From Pyropia yezoensis (lineage: Eukaryota > Rhodophyta > Bangiophyceae > Bangiales > Bangiaceae), in contig CM020620.1 of NCBI GenBank assembly GCA_009829735.1, positions 8,820,545 through 8,884,544 on the forward strand: a DNA stretch of 64,000 bases. Direction: 5' to 3'. The position numbers were made by a program, and so were the translations under genes. The stretch's first letter is position 1, and each line of letters opens with the position of its first letter. The notes below the pieces were generated by a model. The model made no database searches and was not told where the DNA came from. It saw only the letters and a program-made list of their open reading frames with translations. Of this stretch, positions 52,933 to 63,400 are shown in pieces.

Positions 52933-55116
52933 ATGTCTACCCAAGAGACGGGGAACGTTCAAGATGACGGATCGGCGTCGACGCCGACCCCGGAGGTGAC
53001 TACGGGAACTGGGATCGGGAACCCGATCGACAACATTGAGACGCCAATGCTTTCCGGTGCCGGATCGACGTTTGGCACGGCTCGGACGGCAGGAGGCGGG
53101 GGCCCGCCTCAACTGTCGTCGACCGACCTCACTCCGTCGCCTCCTTCACCCGGGGATTCCCTGATGGCATCATTGGCCCGCATCGAGGCCCGGTTTTCCG
53201 GACTCGACGCTCGCCAGGAGCGGACGGAGGACGCGATGGCAGTGTTGATGTCAACACGCCACACGACGGGACCCCGTCGTGTTCCTCCCACACCAGTACG
53301 GTTCGAACCGGCCGGACTACTTTCGGAGTCCACCAGGGTCAACCCCGGTGTTGCTACTCCTGGACAACCCCCGGACACAATGGGGTATGGTTCCGACTCG
53401 TCGGCTGAGTTGGAACGTAGCCACACGGAGCGATACGCTCGGAGCACCCGAAGCGGACTCCACGGACACGACCCGGCGGATACTTACGCCGGTGGAGAGT
53501 CGGTTATTGGGGGAGGGGGTACCCTCTCACAGTACCCCCACGACGAAGGAGGCCAGGCAACTCGGGTTCCCGAGGTGCCGACGCCTGAAGTACCATCTTC
53601 AGTGGTGGAAGCTATGACCGCGCAGGTAACTGTGAGCCTACTGAAGCGGATGGAGTCCGATGAGTTTGCTCATCAATTGGCTAAGCGACTGGATATCCAG
53701 GACGCCGACACGGAGATCGTCAACGAAGTCTTCAGGTCGGTACTGACTCCCGAACGTTATCGTTTGGAAGACCGATCTACTACCGTATCGGAATCGATGC
53801 GTAATACGTCGCACCGAGCGATCCGCTCTATGCAGACCCTTATGAAGGGTGTCCCAATGTTCGGGGGCCCCAACGGACGCCCGTTGGCAGTCATCGGCTT
53901 CTTGACAAGCTTCAAGGCAGCCGCAGACAAGGCGCTCGTCAACGAGGGGCTGGCCCTGGAGATCCTCCCTTTCTTTGTTGATGAACGGGTGCGAGGCATT
54001 CTTCGCCAGGCATCCCCGATGCCGGGAATGAGGGTCGCGGCCACCCCCATGGATTACCGTGGGATCCTCAAGGAGCTGCTGAGCAGTTACCTCAGTGAGG
54101 ACAAGTGCGAGGACCACTACCGGGCCCTGCGCACTGCCACCGCCCAGAGCTGGGAGGATGAGGAGATGTTTGGACGCCGGATCCAAGAGCTCGACTACGA
54201 GCTGGGGAAGCTCCTCGGAGAAGGGGAGCTACGGGCCATCCTGTTCGCAGGAGTACCCAACTACGTGCGGATATCCGCTCGGGGAGCCAATACGGCACGG
54301 ACCAACTTCAGTCGACTGATGCATATGTGCAAGTCCCTAGGGGACGCCTACCGGGTTCTACACCCGGAGTGTGCCTTGGCCCCGAAGCCCAAGGGTGAGG
54401 GAGGCAAGCCCAGTCTTACCCCGGTACCGAGGCCAGAGAAGGTGGAACGTAAGGCCGCACCAGTACTGGAGGCGACCGAACATCCCCCTATTGGTGAGGA
54501 TGAACCTCTAGTCGACCAACAGGGCCACCTGTTGCTACCGGCGACGCCGGTGATTGATGAGCATGGTACGGTAGCGTACATCGCCCCGGCTGGAACCCAG
54601 TTCCAGGTCAACGAAGGAGCGGGACGGCGCGTCCCGTATGTGCGGACGACGGGGTATGCCCCGGTTACGGGTAACCCCCACCAGCCCCTGCCTACATGGG
54701 CAGTACGTACGGAGGCACCTCCGCAGATTGCGGGCCGACCCAACCGGTTGGGGGAGTCCATGTTCCGGTTGACCCAAGGACCCAAGGCCTACCAGGGAGC
54801 AGGCACTCCGGCGCCCGAGAGAGGCAACCGCAGCTACGGGGCTACCCCGATGCGAACTCAAGGAGGGACCGGCACGTCCGGATGTATGTTGTGTGGGGAT
54901 CCCCAGCACTGGGTGTCTTCCTGCCCACTCATCCCCGAGGAGTCTCGGCGGGCAGCGGCGCACCGCAAGGCATCCACCGGGGGGTATCCCGCCAGAGCAC
55001 CCGGACCCGCACCGGGTAGGCAGCCAGCTCCAGGTGGAGTACTGGCCGTCGAGGAGGCACCGCCTCAGCCGGATGTCCCGGCGGACAGCACCCTACCAAG
55101 GGCGGGAAACGAGTAA
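52933..55116 (+). CDS. gag: Gag polyprotein of element C, 727 aa
   Basis: The ATG at 52933 starts MSTQETGNVQ. A Ser/Thr/Pro-rich N-terminus contains a coiled-coil-prone stretch (MASLARIEARFSGLDARQER). The central helical region (about 220-460) includes VIGFLTSFKAAADKALVNEG and HYRALRTATAQSWEDEEMFG, typical of the capsid/retrotransposon-gag fold. A CCHC zinc knuckle, CMLCGDPQHWVSSC (C651, C654, H659, C664), marks the nucleocapsid. The stop at 55114-55116 follows a slippery GGGAAAC heptamer. Gag forms the cytoplasmic particle in which reverse transcription takes place. The frame is intact, indicating recent activity. Confidence 0.9.
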   Translation: MSTQETGNVQDDGSASTPTPEVTTGTGIGNPIDNIETPMLSGAGSTFGTARTAGGGGPPQLSSTDLTPSPPSPGDSLMASLARIEARFSGLDARQERTEDAMAVLMSTRHTTGPRRVPPTPVRFEPAGLLSESTRVNPGVATPGQPPDTMGYGSDSSAELERSHTERYARSTRSGLHGHDPADTYAGGESVIGGGGTLSQYPHDEGGQATRVPEVPTPEVPSSVVEAMTAQVTVSLLKRMESDEFAHQLAKRLDIQDADTEIVNEVFRSVLTPERYRLEDRSTTVSESMRNTSHRAIRSMQTLMKGVPMFGGPNGRPLAVIGFLTSFKAAADKALVNEGLALEILPFFVDERVRGILRQASPMPGMRVAATPMDYRGILKELLSSYLSEDKCEDHYRALRTATAQSWEDEEMFGRRIQELDYELGKLLGEGELRAILFAGVPNYVRISARGANTARTNFSRLMHMCKSLGDAYRVLHPECALAPKPKGEGGKPSLTPVPRPEKVERKAAPVLEATEHPPIGEDEPLVDQQGHLLLPATPVIDEHGTVAYIAPAGTQFQVNEGAGRRVPYVRTTGYAPVTGNPHQPLPTWAVRTEAPPQIAGRPNRLGESMFRLTQGPKAYQGAGTPAPERGNRSYGATPMRTQGGTGTSGCMLCGDPQHWVSSCPLIPEESRRAAAHRKASTGGYPARAPGPAPGRQPAPGGVLAVEEAPPQPDVPADSTLPRAGNE
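55104..55110 (+). promoter_or_regulatory. -1 ribosomal frameshift site between gag and pol of element C
   Basis: GGGAAAC fits the X XXY YYZ rule in the gag frame (G GGA AAC) three bases before the gag TAA. A -1 slip puts ribosomes exactly into the pol frame, which is open from 55110 through the pol ATG at 55125. Downstream are a CCGGGG/CCCCGG pairing (about 55129 and 55163) and a perfect stem CCGCGGGG-AAAG-CCCCGCGG near 55170-55190. Confidence 0.6.
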
Positions 55117-55124
55117 GAGGAAGG

Positions 55125-57613
55125 ATGACCGGGGGGCGCTGGGGTAACCCAAGCAAGCCACCCCGGAGTACCGCGGGGAAAGCCCCGCGGAGAGCGCGGT
55201 TGAGCCGACGCCGCATCAACCCCCGGGTACACCTTCCGGCCCCGACGACACGGCGTCAGGGGATTGATGACCAACCACCAAGGTTGGGAGGAGAGGACGG
55301 GAAGCCCCGTCACATGGAACCAGACAAGGGCCCTGTTCAGGATGCCCGAGCTACACCGGATATCGGTGTAGGCCACGTGCTGTTTACCTTGGAGAACTTC
55401 AAGGTATCAGCCACACTGGGGGTTGACCCCCAGTCGACACGATCGTACTACCCTGTACTGGATACAGGGGCTGGACCCAACCTTATCCGGAAGGATACCC
55501 TCCCGGACAAGTGGCTTCCGCGAGTCAGAGTGACTCGGGGACCCACCATCAAGGACGCGAATGGTCGCCTCATTCGTACGACCGCAGCGATGTCGCTGCG
55601 GGTTACCATCGGGGAACTCACCACGGAAGTCGACTTCCTGGTGTGTGAGACCCTATCGGTGCCCTGCATACTGGGGTGCACCTTCATCAACGTTCAAGTT
55701 GATGCAATCCGGCCAGGCCGGAGGACCGTCGAGCTTCAAGAAGCCGACGGGACGAAGCGAGGACACACGGCTATCGTCAGGGACCTGACGCTACAAGGGA
55801 GCCACGTTAACGTGGCTGAGGTGTACGCAAGTGTCGAGCCGAAGACACTTTGGTTGGCCAAGCGAACTCGCTTTGAGCCGTTGTCGGAGACAGTCCTCCC
55901 GGCTAACTGTGACCTCGCAGGCATCTGCAGAGTCAAGTCCAACTTGCGGACGTACAAGCGCCATGGGTTGACCATGGCCAACGGTCTCATAGACCTCCCA
56001 TCAGGAGGGTCGTCCCTCCTAGTGATGGCGAACGATCGCCGTAAGGCAGTCACCCTCCCGAAGGGAACTATCTTCGGGATTGCCGAGCTCTACGAAGGAG
56101 ATATCCTTACCCCTGACAAGGAAGGTCAAGTGGACCCACTTGAGGTGCTGGCGGTCGCCGAGACCACCGAGCGACAGCAACCCGATGACGGGAAGCCTAG
56201 TCGACCATCATTACCGGCGGATATTCCGCCGAAGGACCAAGAAGCATTGAAGGCACTGGCCGGGGCTGACCTCGACCACCTTCCCCCTTCCGTAGCCGAA
56301 GGGGTACGACGGATGTTAAGAAAGCATGACGTCATGTGGACAGGCGGAGCCCTGGGTACCATTGGGGCAACCCAACATCGTATTGACCTGGTACCAGGCG
56401 CACGCCCCGCCCGGTCACAACCGCACCGAGCGGGACCTATGCAACGAGAGATCGTTGATGGAGAAGTGAAGAGGATGAGTGAAGCGAATGTGATACGACC
56501 TTCGATGTCGGAGTGGGGTGCCCCAGTGGTTATCGTACCGAAGAACGATCAAACCCCTCGGTTTTGCATCGATTATCGACGCCTCAACTTGGTTACCAAG
56601 AAGGACTCCTACTCTTTACCAAGGATGGATGAATGCATCGACTCCCTGGGGGAAGCTACGGTGTTTACCACCATCGACTGCAATGCTGGATACTGGCAGA
56701 TCCCGGTGGCGGACGAGGATATCCCCAAGACGGCATTCGTCTGTCACAGTGGAGTGTACGAGTTCCTAAGGATGCCCTTCGGATTGTCCAACGCCCCCGC
56801 TACATTCCAGCGGGCTATCGACATTATACTGTCGGGGGTGAAGAGGCGTAACTGCCTAGTGTACCTCGATGACGTCATCGTCTTCTCGCGTAACATGGAT
56901 GACCATGTGCAACATGTTGACGAGGTACTCACCCTCTTGAGGAACGCCGGGGTAACCCTGCGTCTGAAGAAGTGCGCCTTCTTCCAACAGACGGTCGAGT
57001 ATCTGGGCCACCAGATAACCCCTGGTAAACTAGGGGTACTCGAAGCCAATACCCGGGCACTCCGGGATGCCCGGTTCCCTAACACCCAGACGCAGCTCAA
57101 GAGCTTCCTGGGAATGTGCAATGTATACCGACGGTTCGTCAAGGACTTCGCTCGGATAGCTAAACCGTTAACGGTTCTTACGAGCAGTACCCTGCCCAAG
57201 GTACTCCAACCCCCTTCGCCTAGCGAAGAGGAGGCATTCGAGTCGCTGAAGCGAGCCCTACTATCCCCACCCGTCCTTGCGTTACCGCACCGACGGGGTA
57301 CCCTCGTCATCGATGTCGATGCGTGCGACACCCAAGTGGGATGCACCCTGCTACAGGGGGAGACGTTGATCGGTACCGATAACGTTATCCCGGACCTACG
57401 TCCGGTAGGATACTTCAGCCGGACACTCAACCCGGCTGAGCGTAATTATAGTGCCACCGAGCGTGAATGCCTCGGAGTTATATGGGCAGTGCAACTGCTC
57501 CGTCCATACCTGGAGGGCTCCAGGCTCATCGTGAGGTCCGACCACGAACCCCTACGATGGCTCCTCAACCTTGGTGACAAGGATTCCGATAGCCATGGGA
57601 GGCTAGCCCGATG
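55125..57613 (+). CDS. pol: Pol of element C (protease, RT, RNase H), 3' truncated
   Basis: Domains in order: an aspartic protease with DTGAGPNLI (D113) and a hydrophobic CILGCTFIN flap-end; reverse transcriptase with FCIDYRRLN, TIDCNAGYWQI, MPFGLSNAPATFQ and the catalytic YLDD (residues 580-583); RNase H with VIDVDACDTQVGCTLL, TERECLGVIWA and VRSDHEPLRWL. The reading frame runs into the LTR of element B at 57614 just after RNase H. Integrase is therefore missing from this window. The frame is -1 relative to gag, and translation most likely occurs as Gag-Pol by frameshifting rather than from the ATG at 55125. No internal stop is present. The protein is the same broad lineage as pol of elements A/B but clearly distinct. 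Confidence 0.9.
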
Positions 57614-58084
57614 TGTGGCAAAAACCACTAGCACACACGGCACCCAAGTTGGGGCGGTGTGCTAGGGCTGCCTCCCGTGTCGGGGGAACCGGAAGAAGTG
57701 CAATTCGCACACACTCTGTCCCTGTTGTGGGGCAAACCCCCCACGGACAAAAAAGAGGATGGTGTGTGGTCCAACAGTTTCTTGGTCGGGACGGGGACGC
57801 AGGGCCAAGCCCCGCTGTCCCTCCCCTTATCCCCCCAGGGTCCACTCAGAATCTCGCCACTCAGAATCTCCCACCCCAGCACCTGCCCACCGGGCCACAC
57901 GAAAATTCAAGACGATAAATGCAGAAAACCCTCAAATCCAAGTTGGATTTACTACTAAGCTAACTATCCCAAACTTAGGGAATATGGACCCAAATGCAGG
58001 GGGAGGAACGGATCAGGCTAGTGGCCTGCCGCCCCTTGCATGGCACGTGTTGCCCCCCCTACCTGGGGGGTCAATACTGCCACA
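57614..58084 (-). repeat. 3' LTR of element B
   Basis: 471 bp, TGTGGC...GCCACA on either strand because the ends are inverted repeats. Homologous to the LTRs at 2239, 6648 and 7370. Confidence 0.9.
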
Positions 58085-58097
58085 CTCCACTCTCCTC
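58085..58097 (-). promoter_or_regulatory. Polypurine tract of element B
   Basis: Minus strand GAGGAGAGTGGAG directly upstream of the LTR, matching the tract of copy A in place and sequence. Confidence 0.75.
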
Positions 58098-58422
58098 AGT
58101 TCCGACCGACCCGGTCGGCCCTGTGAGGGGGTGCGTAAACGCACGTCTCGGCGTTGGGGGCGCGACTTGCTGTCCCCCATCGAGTACGTAACACGGATGT
58201 GGAGGCGGTCACGTTGACCGCTCCTCTCCTCAAGCTTGCCCACTCGGCAGCTTGCTCTCCTCAGTTCACACTCCACCATCACCACCACCTCCCCCTCACC
58301 TTCCACTGGGCCGCCCCACGCTGGGGAGGCCACCCGTATACCCACGATCCGAGTCCCCCTCAACTCGAGGCGGGTCTCGTTCTGCGATAGCCAGAGCGTC
58401 TCTCCCCAACTTGGGGAGAGCC

Positions 58423-60366
58423 ATGGCGACTCCGGGAGTGGAGACGGACTCTCTTGACGAGCGCATGGAGGACACCTCCTACGGTGCAGCACCCGCCGGG
58501 ACTTCCGGCGGGGGCTCCGCGATCGCTCCGGGGGACGGGACTCCCACGTCGCCCGGCTTTGGGTTGACGGCGGGGTCTCCCCCGGAGGCGGGACAAGTTG
58601 TCCCGCGTGAGGCCTTGGGGCGGTGGTTTTACCCCGCTTGGCCTCTCTATGAGGAGGGACTGACTGTTCTTCGCTGTGGCCGACTAGGCGCAGCGATGGG
58701 CCGGGTATGGGACCGCCTACGGGAGAAGTATCCCCGTAGGGTCGGGTTCCCTGCCGGCTTCAGGACGGACCAGTTTGCCTTCCTGGACGATGAGGAGGTT
58801 GAGGACGTTCAGCGTGCCAAGGCCATGGTGGACCGCGGGGGAACTATCCCGGGTCCCGGCGACTTGCCGACCTTCACGTGGGACGCTGTGGCAACTCGCC
58901 CACCGTACCTCCACGAGGCCGATCCGCAGACTCATCACTTTGATGTGCGGATGGAGAAAGACTTCCGGCGAGGTCCCTACTTGGTGACCTCGGCTCAACT
59001 TGAGTTTCCTCAACAGTCTGCTGCCAGTAAGGAGCAGTACTATCCGAAGAAGCCCGAGTGGTGGCCTCAAGTTGAGGTCCCCTACGGGTTCCCGGCGTTG
59101 TTGCCACGGTTGCTTGACCACTTCGGCTCCGTCATGTTGACGGCTGCCCCTGATCACCTGGTGTGGGCCATGTTGGCCACCCAGTGGCTCCTCGAGGTCA
59201 TGTCGACCTGGGTGTCCTGTGTTCAGCGGCGGGGGATGCTCTGGCATCTCCCCCTCCGGCTCCTCCAAGGTTTGGAACAGCTCACCCCTCAGCTAGTTGC
59301 TGAGGGGTGCTCATCAGGACAACTCACTCTACTTGAGGAGATGCTCCGCCTCCACAAGTTTATCGAGTGGGAGAGCATCGAGCACAAGTTGCGCCGCCCC
59401 ACTCGTGGGCCCAAGGACGATGGCGCACTTCGCCAGTTCGTATGGGTCGCTCGTGAACTTCATGACGGCCGTGTGGTCCTACGAGAGGGGTTGGGCATCG
59501 GGGACTACCCGTATGCCCCGGGGGTGGATCGCCACACTGCGCCACCCCCGGACAAGTCCATAGTTATGGCCGTGCCGTCCTATGATGACCATATGACTCA
59601 ACCCACTGCGGGGGTCCCAAGTCGGGGTCGCAGTTACACCCGGGTACCGCCAATTCGGCGGGCCCCTCCGCTTCCTCCTGTTCCTTTCCAACCTCACGGG
59701 AACATCCCGATCAGCGTGGCCGTGGAGTCTTCCACCCCGGTGTCCCCAAACTTGGGGGCCACCCTCCTGACGGTATACCCCAAGTTGGTGTTACCGCCCA
59801 CGCCTCTAACCTCAGAGATGATGATCACCACGTTGGTGCGCACCATTTCCTGGTTGGCCGCGTCGACCGCAACCCTACAGAGTTCCGAGACTCCTCAACT
59901 TGAGGAGCGCGTTCGTACTGCAGTGGCGACCGCGAGTTGCGAGTCGGTGGCGGAGTTTATGACAGCCGAGTTGGCTCGCATTGGGGCTATTATGCCCCAG
60001 CCAGCCCCACTTGGGCGTGGCAAACGTCGCGCGAGCCGGGCATACTCGCCTCCTCGCCGTCGTCGCCGACACTCGCGGCGCTCTCCTTCCGTATCGGAAG
60101 ACGAGCTGTCTTACTCCGTTTCGGAGTCCTCTATCCCGTCGGAGACGGAGTCTGTCCAGCGTCTGCGTCGCAAACTTGCGCGCAAGACCAGGCAGAAGAG
60201 TGGCCACGGTCGGCGCCACTTGCGCGACCGTGAGGGGCGCGACGGTTCCGACTTGGAGCCGCCGCCCCCTCCAACGAGTGCAGACCGTTATCGGCGTGGG
60301 TCTCGCCGCTCGCCTCCACGTGAGGGCGAGGGCCGTGGAGTGGGAGAGTCTAGCATGCGTGCCTAG
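58423..60366 (+). CDS. Antisense accessory ORF of chromovirus B, 647 aa, function unknown
   Basis: Uninterrupted from the ATG at 58423 (MATPGVETDSLDERMEDTSY) to 60366, on the strand opposite to pol, between pol and the 3' LTR. Residues 1-65 are Gly/Pro/Ser-rich. Residues 65-400 look globular and helical, Trp/Tyr-rich (LGRWFYPAWPLYEEG, HLVWAMLATQWLLEVMSTWV and FVWVARELHDGRVVLREGLG). The C-terminal 90 residues are strongly basic with Arg/Ser runs (RRRRRHSRRSPS, RRKLARKTRQKSGHGRR) and alternating acidic patches, suggesting RNA binding or nuclear location. No Cys-His knuckle, protease or transposase motif is seen. A decayed homologue sits at the same place in copy A. Antisense ORFs between pol and the 3' LTR are known in some plant Ty3/gypsy elements; relation to those is not shown. 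Expression would need a promoter in the 3' LTR or the 340-bp leader. Confidence 0.8.
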   Translation: MATPGVETDSLDERMEDTSYGAAPAGTSGGGSAIAPGDGTPTSPGFGLTAGSPPEAGQVVPREALGRWFYPAWPLYEEGLTVLRCGRLGAAMGRVWDRLREKYPRRVGFPAGFRTDQFAFLDDEEVEDVQRAKAMVDRGGTIPGPGDLPTFTWDAVATRPPYLHEADPQTHHFDVRMEKDFRRGPYLVTSAQLEFPQQSAASKEQYYPKKPEWWPQVEVPYGFPALLPRLLDHFGSVMLTAAPDHLVWAMLATQWLLEVMSTWVSCVQRRGMLWHLPLRLLQGLEQLTPQLVAEGCSSGQLTLLEEMLRLHKFIEWESIEHKLRRPTRGPKDDGALRQFVWVARELHDGRVVLREGLGIGDYPYAPGVDRHTAPPPDKSIVMAVPSYDDHMTQPTAGVPSRGRSYTRVPPIRRAPPLPPVPFQPHGNIPISVAVESSTPVSPNLGATLLTVYPKLVLPPTPLTSEMMITTLVRTISWLAASTATLQSSETPQLEERVRTAVATASCESVAEFMTAELARIGAIMPQPAPLGRGKRRASRAYSPPRRRRRHSRRSPSVSEDELSYSVSESSIPSETESVQRLRRKLARKTRQKSGHGRRHLRDREGRDGSDLEPPPPPTSADRYRRGSRRSPPREGEGRGVGESSMRA

Positions 60367-60477
60367 TTGGCAGCTGCCTTTGTTGTGAGAGTGTGAGGGT
60401 TAGGGCTGTAGTTAAAAGCCACTCTGCGTACCACTTCGACTTGAAGCACTCTCTTGGCACTGTTGCTCGGCCTTCCC

Positions 60478-63400
60478 TCACGTTGAGGGAGGGCTGTTAG
60501 GGTCTATCTCATTCCGGGCACAGTACGCCCGGACCTTCTCAGCGGGAAGGTCCTCCACATACTCCCACGTATCATCCTTGGCTTTGCAGCCAAACCAACG
60601 CACCCTCAACATGAGGCGGTCAGTGTCTTCATCCCATCCGTGGTCGATGAACTTATCGAACACGTACTCCTGCGGGCCCTGTTTGGCCGCAGGCAGTGAG
60701 GGGAGGCGCCACGCTTCCAAAGCACGCGCCCAAGCTGGGTCGCCTGCAGGCGGTGGTGCAACTTTGACCACGTCCTGTCCGTTCACTGTGCGGACCCCAT
60801 CGTCACTTTCGATGGTGAAGCGCCGCCCATCAGTACGAAGGACCTGGTACGGTCCCTTCGTCTGGAATACCAGCTTACCCCCAGTTGGGGTGTGCGAGTG
60901 TACCAGCACCCAGTCACCCTGCTCGGGGACATGTTTAGCATTGCGCATCTTTTTGTCAAAGGTACGCTTGTAGCGCTTTTGTGCTTTGTCCATCTCAGCC
61001 CTGACTTTAGGGATGAGGTTTTCAAGCCTAGCGGCGAACTCCGCCTTACTCTCAGTAGGAGTAGGCGTACTGCCACCATCCTCCCTAGTTGGGAGCGACC
61101 GCCGCACGGCAATAGACCGCACGCGACGGGGGGTCACAAAAGCGAGGGGTACTTCCCCTGTAGATGAGTGAACCTGCGAATTGTAGGCAGCAGTAAGGAT
61201 AGAAATGTATTGGTCCCACGTCTTCACGTGCTCACTCACATAGTGGCGCAGCTGCCTAACAATAGTTTTGTTGAAGCGCTCCACCTGCCCATTAGTTTGT
61301 GGGTGGTAGGGGGTGGCATAGTTTGCCTTAACCCCCAACATATCCAGCACTCCCTGAAACAGTACAGACGCAAATTGCGGTCCATTGTCCGATAGTGTAC
61401 TATCTGGGATGCCATACGCGGCAACCCAGTGATCTAGGAAGGCTGACACGACCGACATGGCCGTGATCTCTGCCAGTGGGATCGCTCGCGTAAGTTTCGT
61501 GAAGCGGTCACAGATGACCAGGAGGTACTGGTTGCCCTCCTCGGTCACGGGCAGTGGCCCAAGGATATCCATCGCCAACGCGGCGATGGGCTCCTTGGCC
61601 GGGAACAATAGCATAGCCGTAGTAGGCCGCCGTTCCATCAGACGATTCTGTGCACAACTTGTGCAGGCAGCCACCCAACTGTAGATGTCCACCACCATGG
61701 ACGGCCAGTAGTACCTGGTCCTCAGGGTCTCGTACAGTTTACTAGACCCCAGGTGACCACCCGTGGGAGCGTTGTGCTCCCTCTCAAGGATACTGTCCTT
61801 GAGGGATGCGGGGACGACAAGTTGTTCGGTCCCTTGGAATACCCCCCTCCTCATGAGGAGGCCATCGTCTCCCAGAAAGAAACGCGTCTCTACCACTCTA
61901 TCCAGTATATCTCTCTGCGACTTGCAGAAGGGATCCTCGGCCTGGGCCTTCACCACCTCGTCCAGGGACAGGGGCAAGTACTTCTTGTTCCCTGGCGCCT
62001 CGGGGTTCAACGCCTGACCCGAGCGCGTGACTACCCCCACGATGGGGATGTCCTCATCGACTGGGTTAGTGTCCAGCCCCTCTGTAGGTACCCGAGAGAG
62101 GCCGTCGGCAAGGGCATGTTGCCTGCCAGGTCGGTATTCAATGTCAAAGTTGAAGGGTGCCAGTCGCACCCTCCACCGGTTGAGACGAGTGTTCGTACAG
62201 TCCGTCTTAAAGATGAACTGCAACGCGCGGTGGTCACAGCGGATGAGGAACTTCTCACCCTCCAGGTAGTGACGAAGTGACGTCACCGCCCACACCACTG
62301 CGAGTCCTTCCAACTCGGTGACTCCGTAGTTCTTCTCGGCCGAGTTTAGCCCCTTACTAAAGTATCCCACCGGCAAGTACTCCTTGTCCCGCTGCTGCTG
62401 AAGCAACACACAACCAAGTTGGTCGTAGCTAGCGTCCACATCCAGGATGTAGTGGCCTCCCAACCTGGGAATAGCCAAGATGGGGGGGCTTCAGCAGAAG
62501 GTCCCGAAGAGTCTCAAAGGATTCCTGCTCCACCCGACTTGGGGGAGGTAGGTTCTTCGGTAGCGTTGAGCTCACTAACTCATTCAACGGCTTCGCCACC
62601 TTGGCGAAGCCCTTGGTGAAACGTCGGTACACGTTACACATCCCGAGGAAGCTCCTCATCTGGGTCTGGGTCCGGGGGTACTGAGCCTTACGAATGGCCC
62701 TCAAGTTCTTCTCGTTAACACTGAGACGCCCCGGATGGACAACATGTCCCAAGTACTCCACCTCTTGAGTAAAGAGGTGGCACTTACTCGCCTTCAGTGA
62801 CACACCGGCGTCAGCAGGTAGCTTGAACACCTGGCCAAGATGGCCGATGTGTTCCTCCGGACTTCGGGAGAACACAATGATATCGTCTAGGTACACAAGA
62901 CAGATCTGCCACCGTACTCCGGCCAGAATCATGTCCATAGCGCGCTGGAAAGTTGCCGGCGCGTTACACAGACCAAACGGTAGACGCTTGCACTGGTAGG
63001 TCTCACATTGACAGGTAAAGGTAGTTGTATGCCTGTCCTCCGGGGCAATGGGAATATGCCAGTACCCCGCGTTACAGTCCAGGGTAGAGAACACGTTTGC
63101 CTCCCCCAGAGAGTCCAGACAGTCATCCATCCTAGGTAGAGGATAACTGTCCTTCACCGTGCTCTCGTTGAGCTTACGGTAGTCGATACAAAACCGGGGG
63201 GTCCCATCAACTTTGGGGACGATAACCACCGGACTCGCCCACTCGGCGTTGCTGGCCTCGATCACATCGAGGGCCTCCATGCGAGCAACTTTCTCCTTAA
63301 CGAGGGCCCTTGAACGAGGTCCTCCCCTATACGGTTGTTGGCGTATAGGGGGTGCACCGGGCTTCAACTCGATCCGGTGTTGGGTGGCTCTCATGAGTCC

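Larger units (their letters stand above)
52345..57613 (+). mobile_element. Ty3/gypsy LTR retrotransposon C, truncated by element B
   Basis: 5' LTR, primer binding site, intact gag and most of pol are present. The element is broken at 57613 within RNase H, where an LTR of the other family begins. The remaining integrase and the 3' LTR must lie beyond the window. The flank left of the LTR is CATAC (52340-52344), the expected target duplication. Gag and pol are open throughout, so this insertion is young. Confidence 0.9.

Noticed and set aside
58423-60366. Interpretation of the antisense ORF as Gag
   Set aside because: It is on the strand opposite to pol, next to the polypurine tract and 3' LTR, and has no CCHC knuckle; the true gag should lie beyond 64000.
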